Shown piece by piece: positions 15,536 through 23,900 of a stretch of DNA of 45,134 nt (positions are counted from its first letter, which is position 1; each line of letters opens with the position of its first letter). A program made the position numbers and the translations under genes. This DNA comes from Cryomorphaceae bacterium (GTDB lineage Bacteria > Bacteroidota > Bacteroidia > Flavobacteriales > BACL11): positions 1 to 45,134 of the forward strand of contig CATEYX010000039.1 in assembly GCA_949511925.1 (NCBI GenBank), in the 5' to 3' direction. The notes beneath the pieces are model-generated. The model had not been told where the DNA came from and made no database searches. It saw only the letters and a program-made list of their open reading frames with translations.

Positions 15536-18523
15536 ATGAGATTACAATTTACTATCCTTTTTACTATCCTAAGTTTTTATACCCTTTTAGGTCAAGAAAC
15601 TTTTTCTGTTAATGGAGTGGCCCAGAATTTTGAACCTATTCATGTCTTTACCAATGCCCATATTATTTTAAATCCCTCTAGTGAAATAGAAAACGGAACA
15701 CTCATTATACAAGGGGATAAAATCATTGCGGCAGACACTAGTTTGAAGATCCCAACTGGAGCCATTATTCATGATTTGAATGGAGATTACATCTACCCTT
15801 CTTTTATTGATTTATATTCAGATTATGGCTTGAAAAAAGCTAAAAAAGGACAATACAGTTATCGTCCACAGTACGAAAGCAATAAAGCTGGTGCTTACCA
15901 TTGGAATGAAGCCATTCATCCTGAAATAGACGCAAGCGCAAAGTTTGTTACAGATAAAAAATCAGCTACTGCTTACCTTAAAAATGGTTTTGGAGCAGTA
16001 CTTTCTCATGTACAAGATGGTATATTAAGAGGTACCGGTTCTTTGGTGCTACTTTCAGAAAAAAGCGAACATGAAAATATAATTCTGCCACAAGCAGCAA
16101 ATTATTTTTCCTTTAAAAAAGGAGTATCAAGACAAAAAAACCCTTCTTCATTAATGGGAAGTATCGCCTTAATTAGACAAACATTTTTGGATGCTGAATG
16201 GTATTCTGCACAGAATAATCAAACTAACCTCTCCTATGCTGCTGTAAATAATAACCAAGAATTGCCTCATATTTTTGCAGTAAATGATGAGTTAGATTAT
16301 AGCCGAGTGTATAAAATTGCAAATGAGTTTGAAATTGATTTTATCATAAAAGGAAATGGAAAGGAATACAGTAGAATTGAGGAAGTAGCTGCAACTGAAT
16401 TTCCAATAATTATTCCGCTTAATTTCCCTAATTCCTATGATGTGGATAACCCTGAAACAGCAGAATGGATTAGTTTACACAAACTAAAGGATTGGGAAAC
16501 TGCTCCTTTCAACGCTAGTATACTTGCCCAAAATGAAGTTGAGTTTTGTATTACTTCTTCTGGATTAGATAAGGAAAGTAATTTTATAACTAATTTACGA
16601 CTAGCAATTAAAAAAGGACTTAGCAAAAAAGATGCACTTGCCGCACTTACCACTACTCCTGCACAACTTATTGCAATGGATCATAAAATTGGGATTTTAG
16701 ACAGTGGATATTTAGCCAATTTCTTTATTGCCTCTAAAGATATTTTTGAGAATGGTAAAATTTATGAAAACTGGACCGCCGGAGAAAAACAGATCATTAC
16801 TAAAAAACAGGAAATTGATATAAGAGGGTACTATACTTTAAGTAATAAAGAATTTGAAAATAAATTGGTTGTCATTAAGGGAAGTATGGAAAAACCAAAA
16901 GCAACTATTTTTGCATTAGATTCCCTTGCGCTCAAAACAACTCTAGAAGGGGTAAATATTAATATCAGTACTAAAAATGGCGTATTTAGAGCTTTTGCTA
17001 AATTTCATAACGGGAATATTAAAGGTAAATATCAAGATAGTCTAGGGATGTATCATACCTTTAAACTTCAAAGAGATTCTCTTTTTAAAGAGACTAAAAA
17101 AGCCTTTATATTAACAATTGATAGTTTAATTCCATCAGTTTGGTTGCCTAATAAAGCACACGGATTTACAAGTCCTCCCAAAGCTGAAAATATCATCTTC
17201 AGAAACGCAACAATATGGACAAATGAGCAAGAGGGAATTTTGGAGAATACAGATATTGCCATTTCAAATGGAATGATTATTGCCCTTGGGAAAGAATTAG
17301 ATGAATTAATTGTATTCCCTGAGACCGTAAAAATTACACAAATTAATGCTACTGGTAAACATGTTACTAGTGGGATAATTGACGAACACTCCCATATTGC
17401 CATAAGTAGAGGTGTTAATGAAGGAAGCCAGGCGGTAAGTGCTGAAGTAAGAATTGGAGATGTGATAAACCCCAATGATCATAATATTTACCGCCAACTT
17501 TCAGGAGGTACAGTTGCATCACAGCTTTTACACGGTTCGGCAAACCCAATTGGAGGCCAAGCTGCTATGATTAAATTAAGATGGGGAAGCGCCGCAGAAG
17601 AGATGAAAGTAGAGAATGCAGATGGTTTTATAAAATTTGCCCTAGGAGAAAATGTGAAGCAAAGTAATTGGGGAAATTTTGAGAGAACCCGTTTTCCGCA
17701 AACTCGTATGGGAGTAGAACAAGTGTTTTATGACGCCTTTTACCGAGCAAAAACTTACCAAAAACAATGGCAAGACTTTAATGCTCTCAGCTCAGAAGAA
17801 AAAGTAAGGTCAATTCCTCCAAGAGAAGATTTAGAGCTTAATGCTTTGGTTGAAATCCTAAATTCCGAACGCTTTATTACTTGTCACTCCTACATTCAAT
17901 CCGAAATAAATATGCTTATGCATGTTGGAGATTCTATGGGCTTTACTATTAATACTTTTACACATATTTTGGAAGGTTACAAAGTAGCAGATAAAATGAA
18001 AAAACATGGTGCAGGCGGCTCAACCTTTTCTGATTGGTGGGCCTATAAATTTGAAGTAAATGATGCTATTCCTTATAATGCAACTCTACTTAATAATGCA
18101 GGAGTTATTACTGCTATAAATTCTGATGATGCTGAGATGGGAAGAAGATTAAATCAAGAAGCTGCAAAGGCAGTAAAATATGGAGGAACTTCAGAAGAAG
18201 ATGCTTGGAAGATGGTGACTTTAAACCCTGCTAAATTGTTGCATATTGATGATAAGATGGGAAGTATCAAAATTGGAAAAGATGCCGACATTGTACTTTG
18301 GACAGACAATCCGCTTTCAGTTTATGCCAAAGTAATACAAACTTATGTGGATGGCAAGCTCCTTTTTGATGTTGAAGTTGACAAACAATTACGAGAAAGA
18401 GACCGATTGGAACGCATGCGCATCATACAGAAAATGAGTGAAGATGCAACTGGAGGTAAAAAACAAAAACCCGAACCTACTATTGAAAAATTATACCATT
18501 GTGATACTGAATATGATGAATAA
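15536..18523 (+). CDS. Secreted tandem amidohydrolase, N-terminal copy degenerate
   Basis: A 995-residue exported protein with a signal peptide (MRLQFTILFTILSFYTLLGQ). The start is the ATG at 15536; the track used an upstream TTG. It contains two amidohydrolase-type regions. The first (about residues 40-430) has the beta-sandwich entry but Tyr-Ser-Asp (94-96) where active members carry HxH. The second (about 560-960) keeps His618-x-His620 in DEHSHIAI, later His residues (TCHSYIQSE, FTHILEGY), and Asp in NSDDAEM, then the typical closing KIGKDADIVLW. Related proteins are dipeptidase/imidazolonepropionase-like hydrolases; the substrate is unknown. The next gene overlaps its 3' end. Confidence 0.85.
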   Translation: MRLQFTILFTILSFYTLLGQETFSVNGVAQNFEPIHVFTNAHIILNPSSEIENGTLIIQGDKIIAADTSLKIPTGAIIHDLNGDYIYPSFIDLYSDYGLKKAKKGQYSYRPQYESNKAGAYHWNEAIHPEIDASAKFVTDKKSATAYLKNGFGAVLSHVQDGILRGTGSLVLLSEKSEHENIILPQAANYFSFKKGVSRQKNPSSLMGSIALIRQTFLDAEWYSAQNNQTNLSYAAVNNNQELPHIFAVNDELDYSRVYKIANEFEIDFIIKGNGKEYSRIEEVAATEFPIIIPLNFPNSYDVDNPETAEWISLHKLKDWETAPFNASILAQNEVEFCITSSGLDKESNFITNLRLAIKKGLSKKDALAALTTTPAQLIAMDHKIGILDSGYLANFFIASKDIFENGKIYENWTAGEKQIITKKQEIDIRGYYTLSNKEFENKLVVIKGSMEKPKATIFALDSLALKTTLEGVNINISTKNGVFRAFAKFHNGNIKGKYQDSLGMYHTFKLQRDSLFKETKKAFILTIDSLIPSVWLPNKAHGFTSPPKAENIIFRNATIWTNEQEGILENTDIAISNGMIIALGKELDELIVFPETVKITQINATGKHVTSGIIDEHSHIAISRGVNEGSQAVSAEVRIGDVINPNDHNIYRQLSGGTVASQLLHGSANPIGGQAAMIKLRWGSAAEEMKVENADGFIKFALGENVKQSNWGNFERTRFPQTRMGVEQVFYDAFYRAKTYQKQWQDFNALSSEEKVRSIPPREDLELNALVEILNSERFITCHSYIQSEINMLMHVGDSMGFTINTFTHILEGYKVADKMKKHGAGGSTFSDWWAYKFEVNDAIPYNATLLNNAGVITAINSDDAEMGRRLNQEAAKAVKYGGTSEEDAWKMVTLNPAKLLHIDDKMGSIKIGKDADIVLWTDNPLSVYAKVIQTYVDGKLLFDVEVDKQLRERDRLERMRIIQKMSEDATGGKKQKPEPTIEKLYHCDTEYDE

Positions 18524-19781
18524 AAAATACTTAAACCTTCTTTTTACACTATTGATTACAATAGCTGTACAGGCACAGAAACCTACCCTATTTATGGGAG
18601 CAACTGCCCATTTAGGAAATGGAACTAAAATTGAAAATGCTGCTATTAGTATGTTAAATGGTAAAATTGATATGGTTGCTGACGCAACAAGGATCCGTAT
18701 TGATCCAAGTGCTTTTGATACCATTTATCGTGTACACGGAAAGCATCTGTATCCTGCATTTATTGTCCCTAACACAACTTTAGGAATTACTGAAATTGAT
18801 GCTGTTCGTGCCTCAAATGATTACCAAGAAACAGGATCAATAAATCCTAATGTCCGCACCCTTATCGCTTATAATACTGATTCCAAAATAGCTAAGACAG
18901 TAAGAAGTAATGGTGTACTTATTGCTCAAGTAACACCTAGAGGAGGTACTATTTCCGGACAATCTTCAGTAATGCATTTAGCAGGTTGGAATTGGGAAGA
19001 TGCGGCTTTAAGAACAGATGATGGAATACACTTAAACTGGCCTTCATCCTACTACCAAAGTGGTTGGTGGGCAGAACCTGGAACTAATAAAGAAAATGAG
19101 AAATATAACGAGAGTATTACTAAATTAAAAAGATTTTTCAAAAAAGCAAATTCTTATGCTAAATCCTCTAGTTTAATGGACTTAAGAATGGAAAGCATGA
19201 AAGGATTATTTAACGGAAATAAGACACTTTATATACATGCAAATAATGCAAGCGATATGTTGGATGTCATTTCGTTTATGAATGAATTTTCTATTACTAA
19301 AACAGTAATTGTTGGGGCTGAAGATGCACTTAAAATTGTGGATGAATTGAAAGAAAATAACATATCTCTTATCCTTAACAGAGTGCATAGGCTTCCAAGT
19401 AAAGTGGGCAGCCCAGTAGACGAACCATTTATGCAAGCGGCAAAATTACAAGAATCCGGAATTTTATTCTGCCTAAGTTATGCAGGGGAGATGGAGGCAA
19501 TGGGAGCTAGAAACCTCCCTTTTAGTGCAGGAACTGCTGTAGCTCACGGATTAGATTATGAAAAAGCAATTAGTAGCATTACTTTAAACACTGCCCAAAT
19601 TCTTGGCATAGATGAGTACTGTGGTTCTATTGAAAAAGGAAAGGATGCCACTTTTTTTATTTCTAGTGGGGACGCTTTAGATATGCGCACAAATAACGTA
19701 GAAAAAGCATATATACAAGGAGTTGCTATTGATTTAAACAACCATCAAAAAGAGCTTTTTAACAAATACAAAAACCGATAG
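18513..19781 (+). CDS. Amidohydrolase-like exported protein lacking HxH
   Basis: A 422-residue protein with a signal peptide (NKKYLNLLFTLLITIAVQAQ). Translation starts at ATG 18513 or 18516, inside the last codons of the previous gene, so the two are translationally coupled. Overall organisation follows the amidohydrolase fold, including the closing segment GSIEKGKDATFFISSGDALDM, but the strand that should carry D-x-H-x-H reads AFIVPNTTLGITEID, so the first metal-binding pair is missing. It is probably an inactive partner or a structural subunit of the upstream hydrolase. Tandem pairs like this occur in other Bacteroidota, but I know of no characterised case. Confidence 0.82.
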   Translation: MMNKKYLNLLFTLLITIAVQAQKPTLFMGATAHLGNGTKIENAAISMLNGKIDMVADATRIRIDPSAFDTIYRVHGKHLYPAFIVPNTTLGITEIDAVRASNDYQETGSINPNVRTLIAYNTDSKIAKTVRSNGVLIAQVTPRGGTISGQSSVMHLAGWNWEDAALRTDDGIHLNWPSSYYQSGWWAEPGTNKENEKYNESITKLKRFFKKANSYAKSSSLMDLRMESMKGLFNGNKTLYIHANNASDMLDVISFMNEFSITKTVIVGAEDALKIVDELKENNISLILNRVHRLPSKVGSPVDEPFMQAAKLQESGILFCLSYAGEMEAMGARNLPFSAGTAVAHGLDYEKAISSITLNTAQILGIDEYCGSIEKGKDATFFISSGDALDMRTNNVEKAYIQGVAIDLNNHQKELFNKYKNR

Positions 19782-19792
19782 TTTGTTTTTTC

Positions 19793-19800
19793 TATATTTG
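19793..19800 (+). promoter_or_regulatory. Bacteroidota -7 box (TATATTTG) for lipoprotein gene
   Basis: TATATTTG matches TAnnTTTG and ends 15 bases before the ATG at 19816. It overlaps the longer track ORF, supporting the shorter start. No -33 TTG at the usual distance. Confidence 0.6.
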
Positions 19801-19815
19801 GAGAAAAGAATTATC

Positions 19816-20376
19816 ATGAAAAGAATACTACTTGTACTTTCGTTAACTACTTTAATCTTTGCTTGCAAAAAGGAAGACGGCAAACCAAACACAACTACCA
19901 ACATTGAAGGTTGTACAGATTCTTCTGCAACAAACTTCCTTTCAACAGCAACTGTTGATGACGGATCATGTGAGTATCCTCCTTCTGAATTAAAATTAAC
20001 TAGAATTACAGTGAATTCAATGCCTATGACTAATAATGGGTCTGATTGGGATATTGGTATATTGGGAGCAGAAAATCCAGATGTTTTCTACGTTCTAAAA
20101 CAAGGAAATGGAGATATCTCTTCATCAAACTCTAAAGATAATATAGAGTCATTTCCAATATTATTTACAGAAAACCTTCCTTATACGATAAATAATCTAT
20201 CACAAGAATATACTATAGAGCTTTATGATAGCGATCAGATTGCTGGATTAGGAGAGAATGAATTTATTGGATCCTGTAGATTTACACCAAATGAGTATAT
20301 TACCATTGAAGGTGATGAAATTAATATTATTAATAGTGGTGTAGATATGACGTTAGATGTTGAATGGCTTCAATAA
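19816..20376 (+). CDS. Lipoprotein with DGSCEY motif and C2-like region
   Basis: A 186-residue lipoprotein. The start at 19816 gives MKRILLVLSLTTLIFACKKEDG, a lipobox ending in Cys17; the track start at 19783 would add 11 residues and overlap the promoter box. Residues 35-60 contain GCTDSSATNF...TVDDGSCEY, a short cysteine-paired calcium-binding-like motif frequent in Bacteroidota surface proteins. The rest has alternating strands with YTIELYDSDQ and EFIGSCRF, which resembles a C2-type beta-sandwich; that is a weak call. It sits between the amidohydrolase pair and the convergent PNPOx-like gene. Function unknown. Confidence 0.8.
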   Translation: MKRILLVLSLTTLIFACKKEDGKPNTTTNIEGCTDSSATNFLSTATVDDGSCEYPPSELKLTRITVNSMPMTNNGSDWDIGILGAENPDVFYVLKQGNGDISSSNSKDNIESFPILFTENLPYTINNLSQEYTIELYDSDQIAGLGENEFIGSCRFTPNEYITIEGDEINIINSGVDMTLDVEWLQ

Positions 20377-20381
20377 GACAA

Positions 20382-20804
20382 TTACTTCTCCCAAATCAAC
20401 TTCTTACCAAAACCTAATTTATTGTGGGTCATTTTTATAAAATTGAGAGGCATGACCCAAAGATGTAATTCCATATTAGCAGCATAAGAAAAAGCTTTAA
20501 TGTATTGTTCTTTCGCAATTTTTAAGCGCTCTCCCTTCAATTCTTCTATAGTACCTAGTAATTGAACACCTTGTATTTTGCTAACATTTTTAGTTTCTAA
20601 AGCGACACTTCCTGCAACATTAGTATTCGTAATAAAATCTTGAGCATGCTTGGTTTTTGTTTCGGTAGAAAAAATAAGCTGATTGCTCACTTGATCATAC
20701 ACATAAAAGAGATTGCAGCAATAAGGCTTGTCATTTTGGCTAGTTGCCAAAGTCAGTAAATGATGTTCATTTAAAAAATGAATAATTTGCTGATCAATCT
20801 GCAT
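20382..20804 (-). CDS. PNPOx-like split-barrel flavoprotein
   Basis: A 140-residue protein of the pyridoxamine 5'-phosphate oxidase-like FMN-binding split barrel (YhbP-like group). LLTLATSQNDKPYCCNLFYVYD and LIFSTETKTKHAQDF are the strand pairs that usually bind FMN or a related cofactor, and the length is that of the small single-domain members. It starts 2 bases after the trpS stop and is likely co-transcribed with it. The natural cofactor and substrate cannot be told from sequence. Confidence 0.8.
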   Translation of the reverse strand: MQIDQQIIHFLNEHHLLTLATSQNDKPYCCNLFYVYDQVSNQLIFSTETKTKHAQDFITNTNVAGSVALETKNVSKIQGVQLLGTIEELKGERLKIAKEQYIKAFSYAANMELHLWVMPLNFIKMTHNKLGFGKKLIWEK

Positions 20805-20806
20805 TA

Positions 20807-21775
20807 TTAATATCCTATATTTTTTCTAACTCTTAAAAGCACTTCTTTAGCAATAATTCTTGCCTGGACTGCACCTTTCTCCAATTCTTTATCAATTATG
20901 GTTTTGTTTTCCATCAAGTAATTAAATTTTTCTCTCTCTGTAAAATAGGTGTCACAAATCAATTCAAAAAGCTCTTGCTTAGCATGCCCATATCCATAGT
21001 TTCCAGCCGCATATTTCTCAAATAAAGCATTTGCTTGTTCTTCTGTTGAAAGCAATTTGTATATTTTATAAATATTACAAACATCCGCATCTTTCTTATC
21101 TTTCATAGGAGTGGAATCGGTTTTAATACCCATTATTTGCTTTCTAAGATTTTTATCCGAAAGAAAAATATCAATAAAATTATTATAGGATTTACTCATT
21201 TTTTGACCATCAGTTCCCGGTACAATCATCACCCTTTCATCTACTTTAGTTTCAGGCAAAACAAAGGAGTTAGGGTATTTATGATTAAACCTTGAAGCAA
21301 TATCTCTTGTGATTTCTAGGTGCTGAACCTGATCCTTTCCTACTGGAACAATATTTGCATCATATAATAAAATATCAGCTGCCATAAGAACTGGATAAAT
21401 AAACAGGCCTGCATTTACCTCCGAAATTTTATCTGATTTATCTTTAAAAGAATGAGCCAATTGTAGTCTTTGGAAAGGAGAAAAACAATTTAAATACCAA
21501 GTTAATTCACACACTTGAGTTACATCTGATTGTCTATAAAAAATATTTCTTTCAGTATCAAAACCAAAAGCCAGCCAAGCTGCTGCAGTCGCATAAGTAT
21601 TTTCCCTCAACTGTTCCGCATCACGAATAGTTGTAAAAGAGTGTAAATCAGCTATAAAAAATAAGCTTTCATTTTTCTTGTTTTTTGACAGTTCAATAGC
21701 CGGAATGATGGCTCCTAATAAGTTTCCTAGATGTGGCGTACCTGTGCTTTGTATTCCTGTTAATATTCTTGCCAT
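20807..21775 (-). CDS. trpS: Tryptophanyl-tRNA synthetase
   Basis: A 322-residue class Ic aminoacyl-tRNA synthetase that charges tRNA-Trp. The HIGH-equivalent is TPHLGNLLGA near the N-terminus and the KMSKS loop is GQKMSKSYNN (about residue 195). The motif VPVGKDQVQHLEITRDIA between them is diagnostic for TrpS. Length is normal. It is divergent from the acyltransferase gene; TATTTTTA on its strand (plus 21799-21806) is a one-mismatch -7 box. The PNPOx-like gene follows at 2 bases. Confidence 0.96.
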   Translation of the reverse strand: MARILTGIQSTGTPHLGNLLGAIIPAIELSKNKKNESLFFIADLHSFTTIRDAEQLRENTYATAAAWLAFGFDTERNIFYRQSDVTQVCELTWYLNCFSPFQRLQLAHSFKDKSDKISEVNAGLFIYPVLMAADILLYDANIVPVGKDQVQHLEITRDIASRFNHKYPNSFVLPETKVDERVMIVPGTDGQKMSKSYNNFIDIFLSDKNLRKQIMGIKTDSTPMKDKKDADVCNIYKIYKLLSTEEQANALFEKYAAGNYGYGHAKQELFELICDTYFTEREKFNYLMENKTIIDKELEKGAVQARIIAKEVLLRVRKNIGY

Positions 21776-21813
21776 TCTATTTTAAAATTTTGATGTTGTA
21801 AAAATAGGATTTT

Positions 21814-21821
21814 TATCTTTG
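21814..21821 (+). promoter_or_regulatory. Bacteroidota promoter (TATCTTTG) for acyltransferase gene
   Basis: TATCTTTG matches TAnnTTTG, with TTG at 21790-21792 and a 21-base spacer, so both elements are present. It ends 4 bases before the ATG at 21826, predicting a leaderless mRNA. Confidence 0.75.
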
Positions 21822-21825
21822 CAAT

Positions 21826-22563
21826 ATGAAATGGGTCGGCTATCTTTTAAGTTCAATATGGCGTTTATGGTTTTTACTAATGTTTATTTTAGTGTTTATT
21901 CTATTTATGCCTGCTCTGTTTTTCTTTACTGCAATAGTAAAAAATGAAATTATAGTAGCTAAAATTGCCCGCTATTGGTCAAAATTAACAATATATCTTT
22001 CCTTCATTTTCCCTAAAGTAGAGTGGGAAGAAAAACTATCCAAAAAGGAACAATATATATTCTGCCCTAATCATGTTTCCACTTTAGATATCCCTTTTAT
22101 TTTAGCTGTACTGCCCATGCCCTTACAATACATTGGAAAAGCTGAAATAGCAAAAATTCCTTTGTTTGGCTACTTCTTTAAAAACAATTCTGTTATTGTC
22201 GATAGAGCAAACAGAAGAAACGCGTATAGTGCATTCCTAAAAGCAGGAGAAAAATTGAAAATGGGGATTAACATGTGTATCTTTCCAGAAGGAGGGATAC
22301 CAAAATCAGATATTTTTCTAAAGAAATTTAAGAACGGTCCTTTTCGTTTAGCATTGGATAAAAATATAAAAATAGTGCCTATAACTATGCCAGACAGTAA
22401 AAATATGTTTCCAGAGCAATACTTTAAAGGTAGGCCTGGAATAGTCCGTATTAAAATCCATAAGGCTATTGCTCCAAATAGCTTAAAAGAAAAAAGCATA
22501 GAAAATTTTAATCTTTCGGTTTACAATACTATTTTTGAACAATTAAAAAATTATGAGCAATAA
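21826..22563 (+). CDS. plsC: 1-acyl-sn-glycerol-3-phosphate acyltransferase (PlsC-like)
   Basis: A 245-residue membrane-associated acyltransferase that should add the second acyl chain to lysophosphatidic acid, giving phosphatidic acid. The catalytic HX4D motif is His83-x4-Asp88 in NHVSTLDIPF. VIVDRANRR and FPEGGIPKS are the conserved acceptor-binding motifs. One or two N-terminal membrane helices lie at about residues 9-40. Its 3' end overlaps gatC by 11 bases. Some relatives acylate other lipids such as ornithine lipids, so exact specificity is not certain. Confidence 0.9.
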   Translation: MKWVGYLLSSIWRLWFLLMFILVFILFMPALFFFTAIVKNEIIVAKIARYWSKLTIYLSFIFPKVEWEEKLSKKEQYIFCPNHVSTLDIPFILAVLPMPLQYIGKAEIAKIPLFGYFFKNNSVIVDRANRRNAYSAFLKAGEKLKMGINMCIFPEGGIPKSDIFLKKFKNGPFRLALDKNIKIVPITMPDSKNMFPEQYFKGRPGIVRIKIHKAIAPNSLKEKSIENFNLSVYNTIFEQLKNYEQ

Positions 22564-22855
22564 CATTACCATTGACGATAAATTAGTAGCAGATTTATCA
22601 CGCCTAGCAAAACTTAAATTTGATGCTTCAAAAGCTGGAAAAATGAAAAGTGACCTAGATAAGATTATTGGTTTTGTGGATAAATTATCTGAGATAGAGA
22701 CTGAAGGAGTTGAACCCTTAATTTACTTAAGTGAAGAAGTAAATGTATTAAGAATAGATGAAATAAAACATGAAGTTTCTCAAGAAAATGCACTTAAAAA
22801 TGCACCACAAAAAGATTCTGACTATTTTAAAGTACCTACGGTTTTAAGAAAGTAA
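22553..22855 (+). CDS. gatC: Glutamyl-tRNA(Gln) amidotransferase subunit C
   Basis: A 100-residue subunit of the GatCAB amidotransferase that converts Glu-tRNA-Gln (or Asp-tRNA-Asn) to the amidated form. Typical features are the N-terminal LVADLSRLAKLKFD helix, the IIGFVDKLSEIETEGVEPL core, and the C-terminal DSDYFKVPTVLRK. It overlaps the acyltransferase gene by 11 bases. The gatA and gatB partners are not in the window, which is common for dispersed gat genes. Confidence 0.94.
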   Translation: MSNNITIDDKLVADLSRLAKLKFDASKAGKMKSDLDKIIGFVDKLSEIETEGVEPLIYLSEEVNVLRIDEIKHEVSQENALKNAPQKDSDYFKVPTVLRK

Positions 22856-22859
22856 TTAT

Positions 22860-22886
22860 AGCTTAAACCAATTTTTAGCTTTTTTA
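22860..22886 (+). terminator. Weak hairpin terminator after gatC
   Basis: AGCT-TAAA and TTT-TAGCT form a 4+3 bp stem with one T-T mismatch and a 5-base loop, followed by a T run. It sits in the 28-base gap between gatC and the convergent LD-carboxypeptidase gene. Weak by itself. Confidence 0.35.
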
Positions 22887-23780
22887 TTCTTGAGACAAAC
22901 TTACGCCATTTTCACATATTTCCAATATAGAATTTATCCCTAAAATTAAGCACCTGTTATCAGCTAAATGTCCTGCAGGAAATCCAAAACAAATAGGGAA
23001 ATCATAACCCTTAGTATAATCTAAAATTATTTGTTCAGCTGTTTTCCCAAAAGGGATAGAATTATCATTCATGTCACTCATTCCCCCAATAATTAGACCT
23101 TTTAAGTTCCCAAATATTCCATTACGTTTTAAATTCATCATCATTCTATCAATATGATAAAGATACTCATCTAAATCTTCAATAAATAAAATCTTACCTA
23201 TCGTGTCAATATCCGATGAAGAACCTAATAATGAATAGAGAATAGAAAGATTTCCTCCTACAACATCACCCTCAATTTTTCCAAATTTATTAAGCGGATG
23301 CGCTTTACATTCAACATTATTTAAGTTACCAAAAAGAGCATTTTTTAATGACCACAAACTTTCATTAGTATTGCCTTCAAAATTGATGGGCATTGTAGCA
23401 TGTAAACTAGCCATTCCTAAATTATTCAAATGAGAATGCAATACAGTTGCATCACTATACCCAACAATCCATTTTGAGTTTTTTTTCAAATTTGTAAAAT
23501 TGATAGCATCAATTATCTGAACAGTACCATAACCTCCCCTAGCACATAAAATTGCTTTAATACTATTGTCATCAATCATGATTTGCAAGTCATTAGTTCT
23601 TTGATCAACTGTTCCTGAGAATTGATCGTCTTCTTGAAATAAATTAGCACCCAAAACAACTTTCAACCCCCAACTTTCAAGCGTTTTTATGGGAGGCTTT
23701 AATTCTTCTATAGTAATTTTACGGGCAGTAGAAATAATACCAATTTTATCACCAACCACTAATTTTTCAGGAATTATCAT
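22884..23780 (-). CDS. LD-carboxypeptidase (peptidase family S66)
   Basis: A 298-residue cytoplasmic serine peptidase of family S66, which includes muramoyltetrapeptide LD-carboxypeptidases of peptidoglycan recycling and MccF-type microcin immunity proteins. The catalytic triad can be placed: Ser109 in VGYSDATVLH, Glu201 in LFIEDLDEYLYHIDR and His271 in GFPAGHLAD. CARGGYGTVQ and VVGGNLSILYSLLG are further family signatures. The context does not separate recycling from microcin resistance; recycling is the default expectation. Confidence 0.9.
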   Translation of the reverse strand: MIIPEKLVVGDKIGIISTARKITIEELKPPIKTLESWGLKVVLGANLFQEDDQFSGTVDQRTNDLQIMIDDNSIKAILCARGGYGTVQIIDAINFTNLKKNSKWIVGYSDATVLHSHLNNLGMASLHATMPINFEGNTNESLWSLKNALFGNLNNVECKAHPLNKFGKIEGDVVGGNLSILYSLLGSSSDIDTIGKILFIEDLDEYLYHIDRMMMNLKRNGIFGNLKGLIIGGMSDMNDNSIPFGKTAEQIILDYTKGYDFPICFGFPAGHLADNRCLILGINSILEICENGVSLSQE

Positions 23781-23868
23781 TTTTATTATTTTACTTTGTT
23801 ATTGTTAGTTTCAGATCTAGTATCTAAAAGCGTATCGGTCTTGTGTCTATTTTCTAATAACTAAAACT

Positions 23869-23876
23869 TATCTTTG
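23869..23876 (+). promoter_or_regulatory. Bacteroidota -7 box (TATCTTTG) for metG
   Basis: TATCTTTG matches TAnnTTTG and ends 24 bases before the metG ATG. A TTG at 23841-23843 is 25 bases upstream, slightly longer than the usual spacing. Confidence 0.6.
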
Positions 23877-23900
23877 CGAAAATAATTTTTTCTGAGAGAA

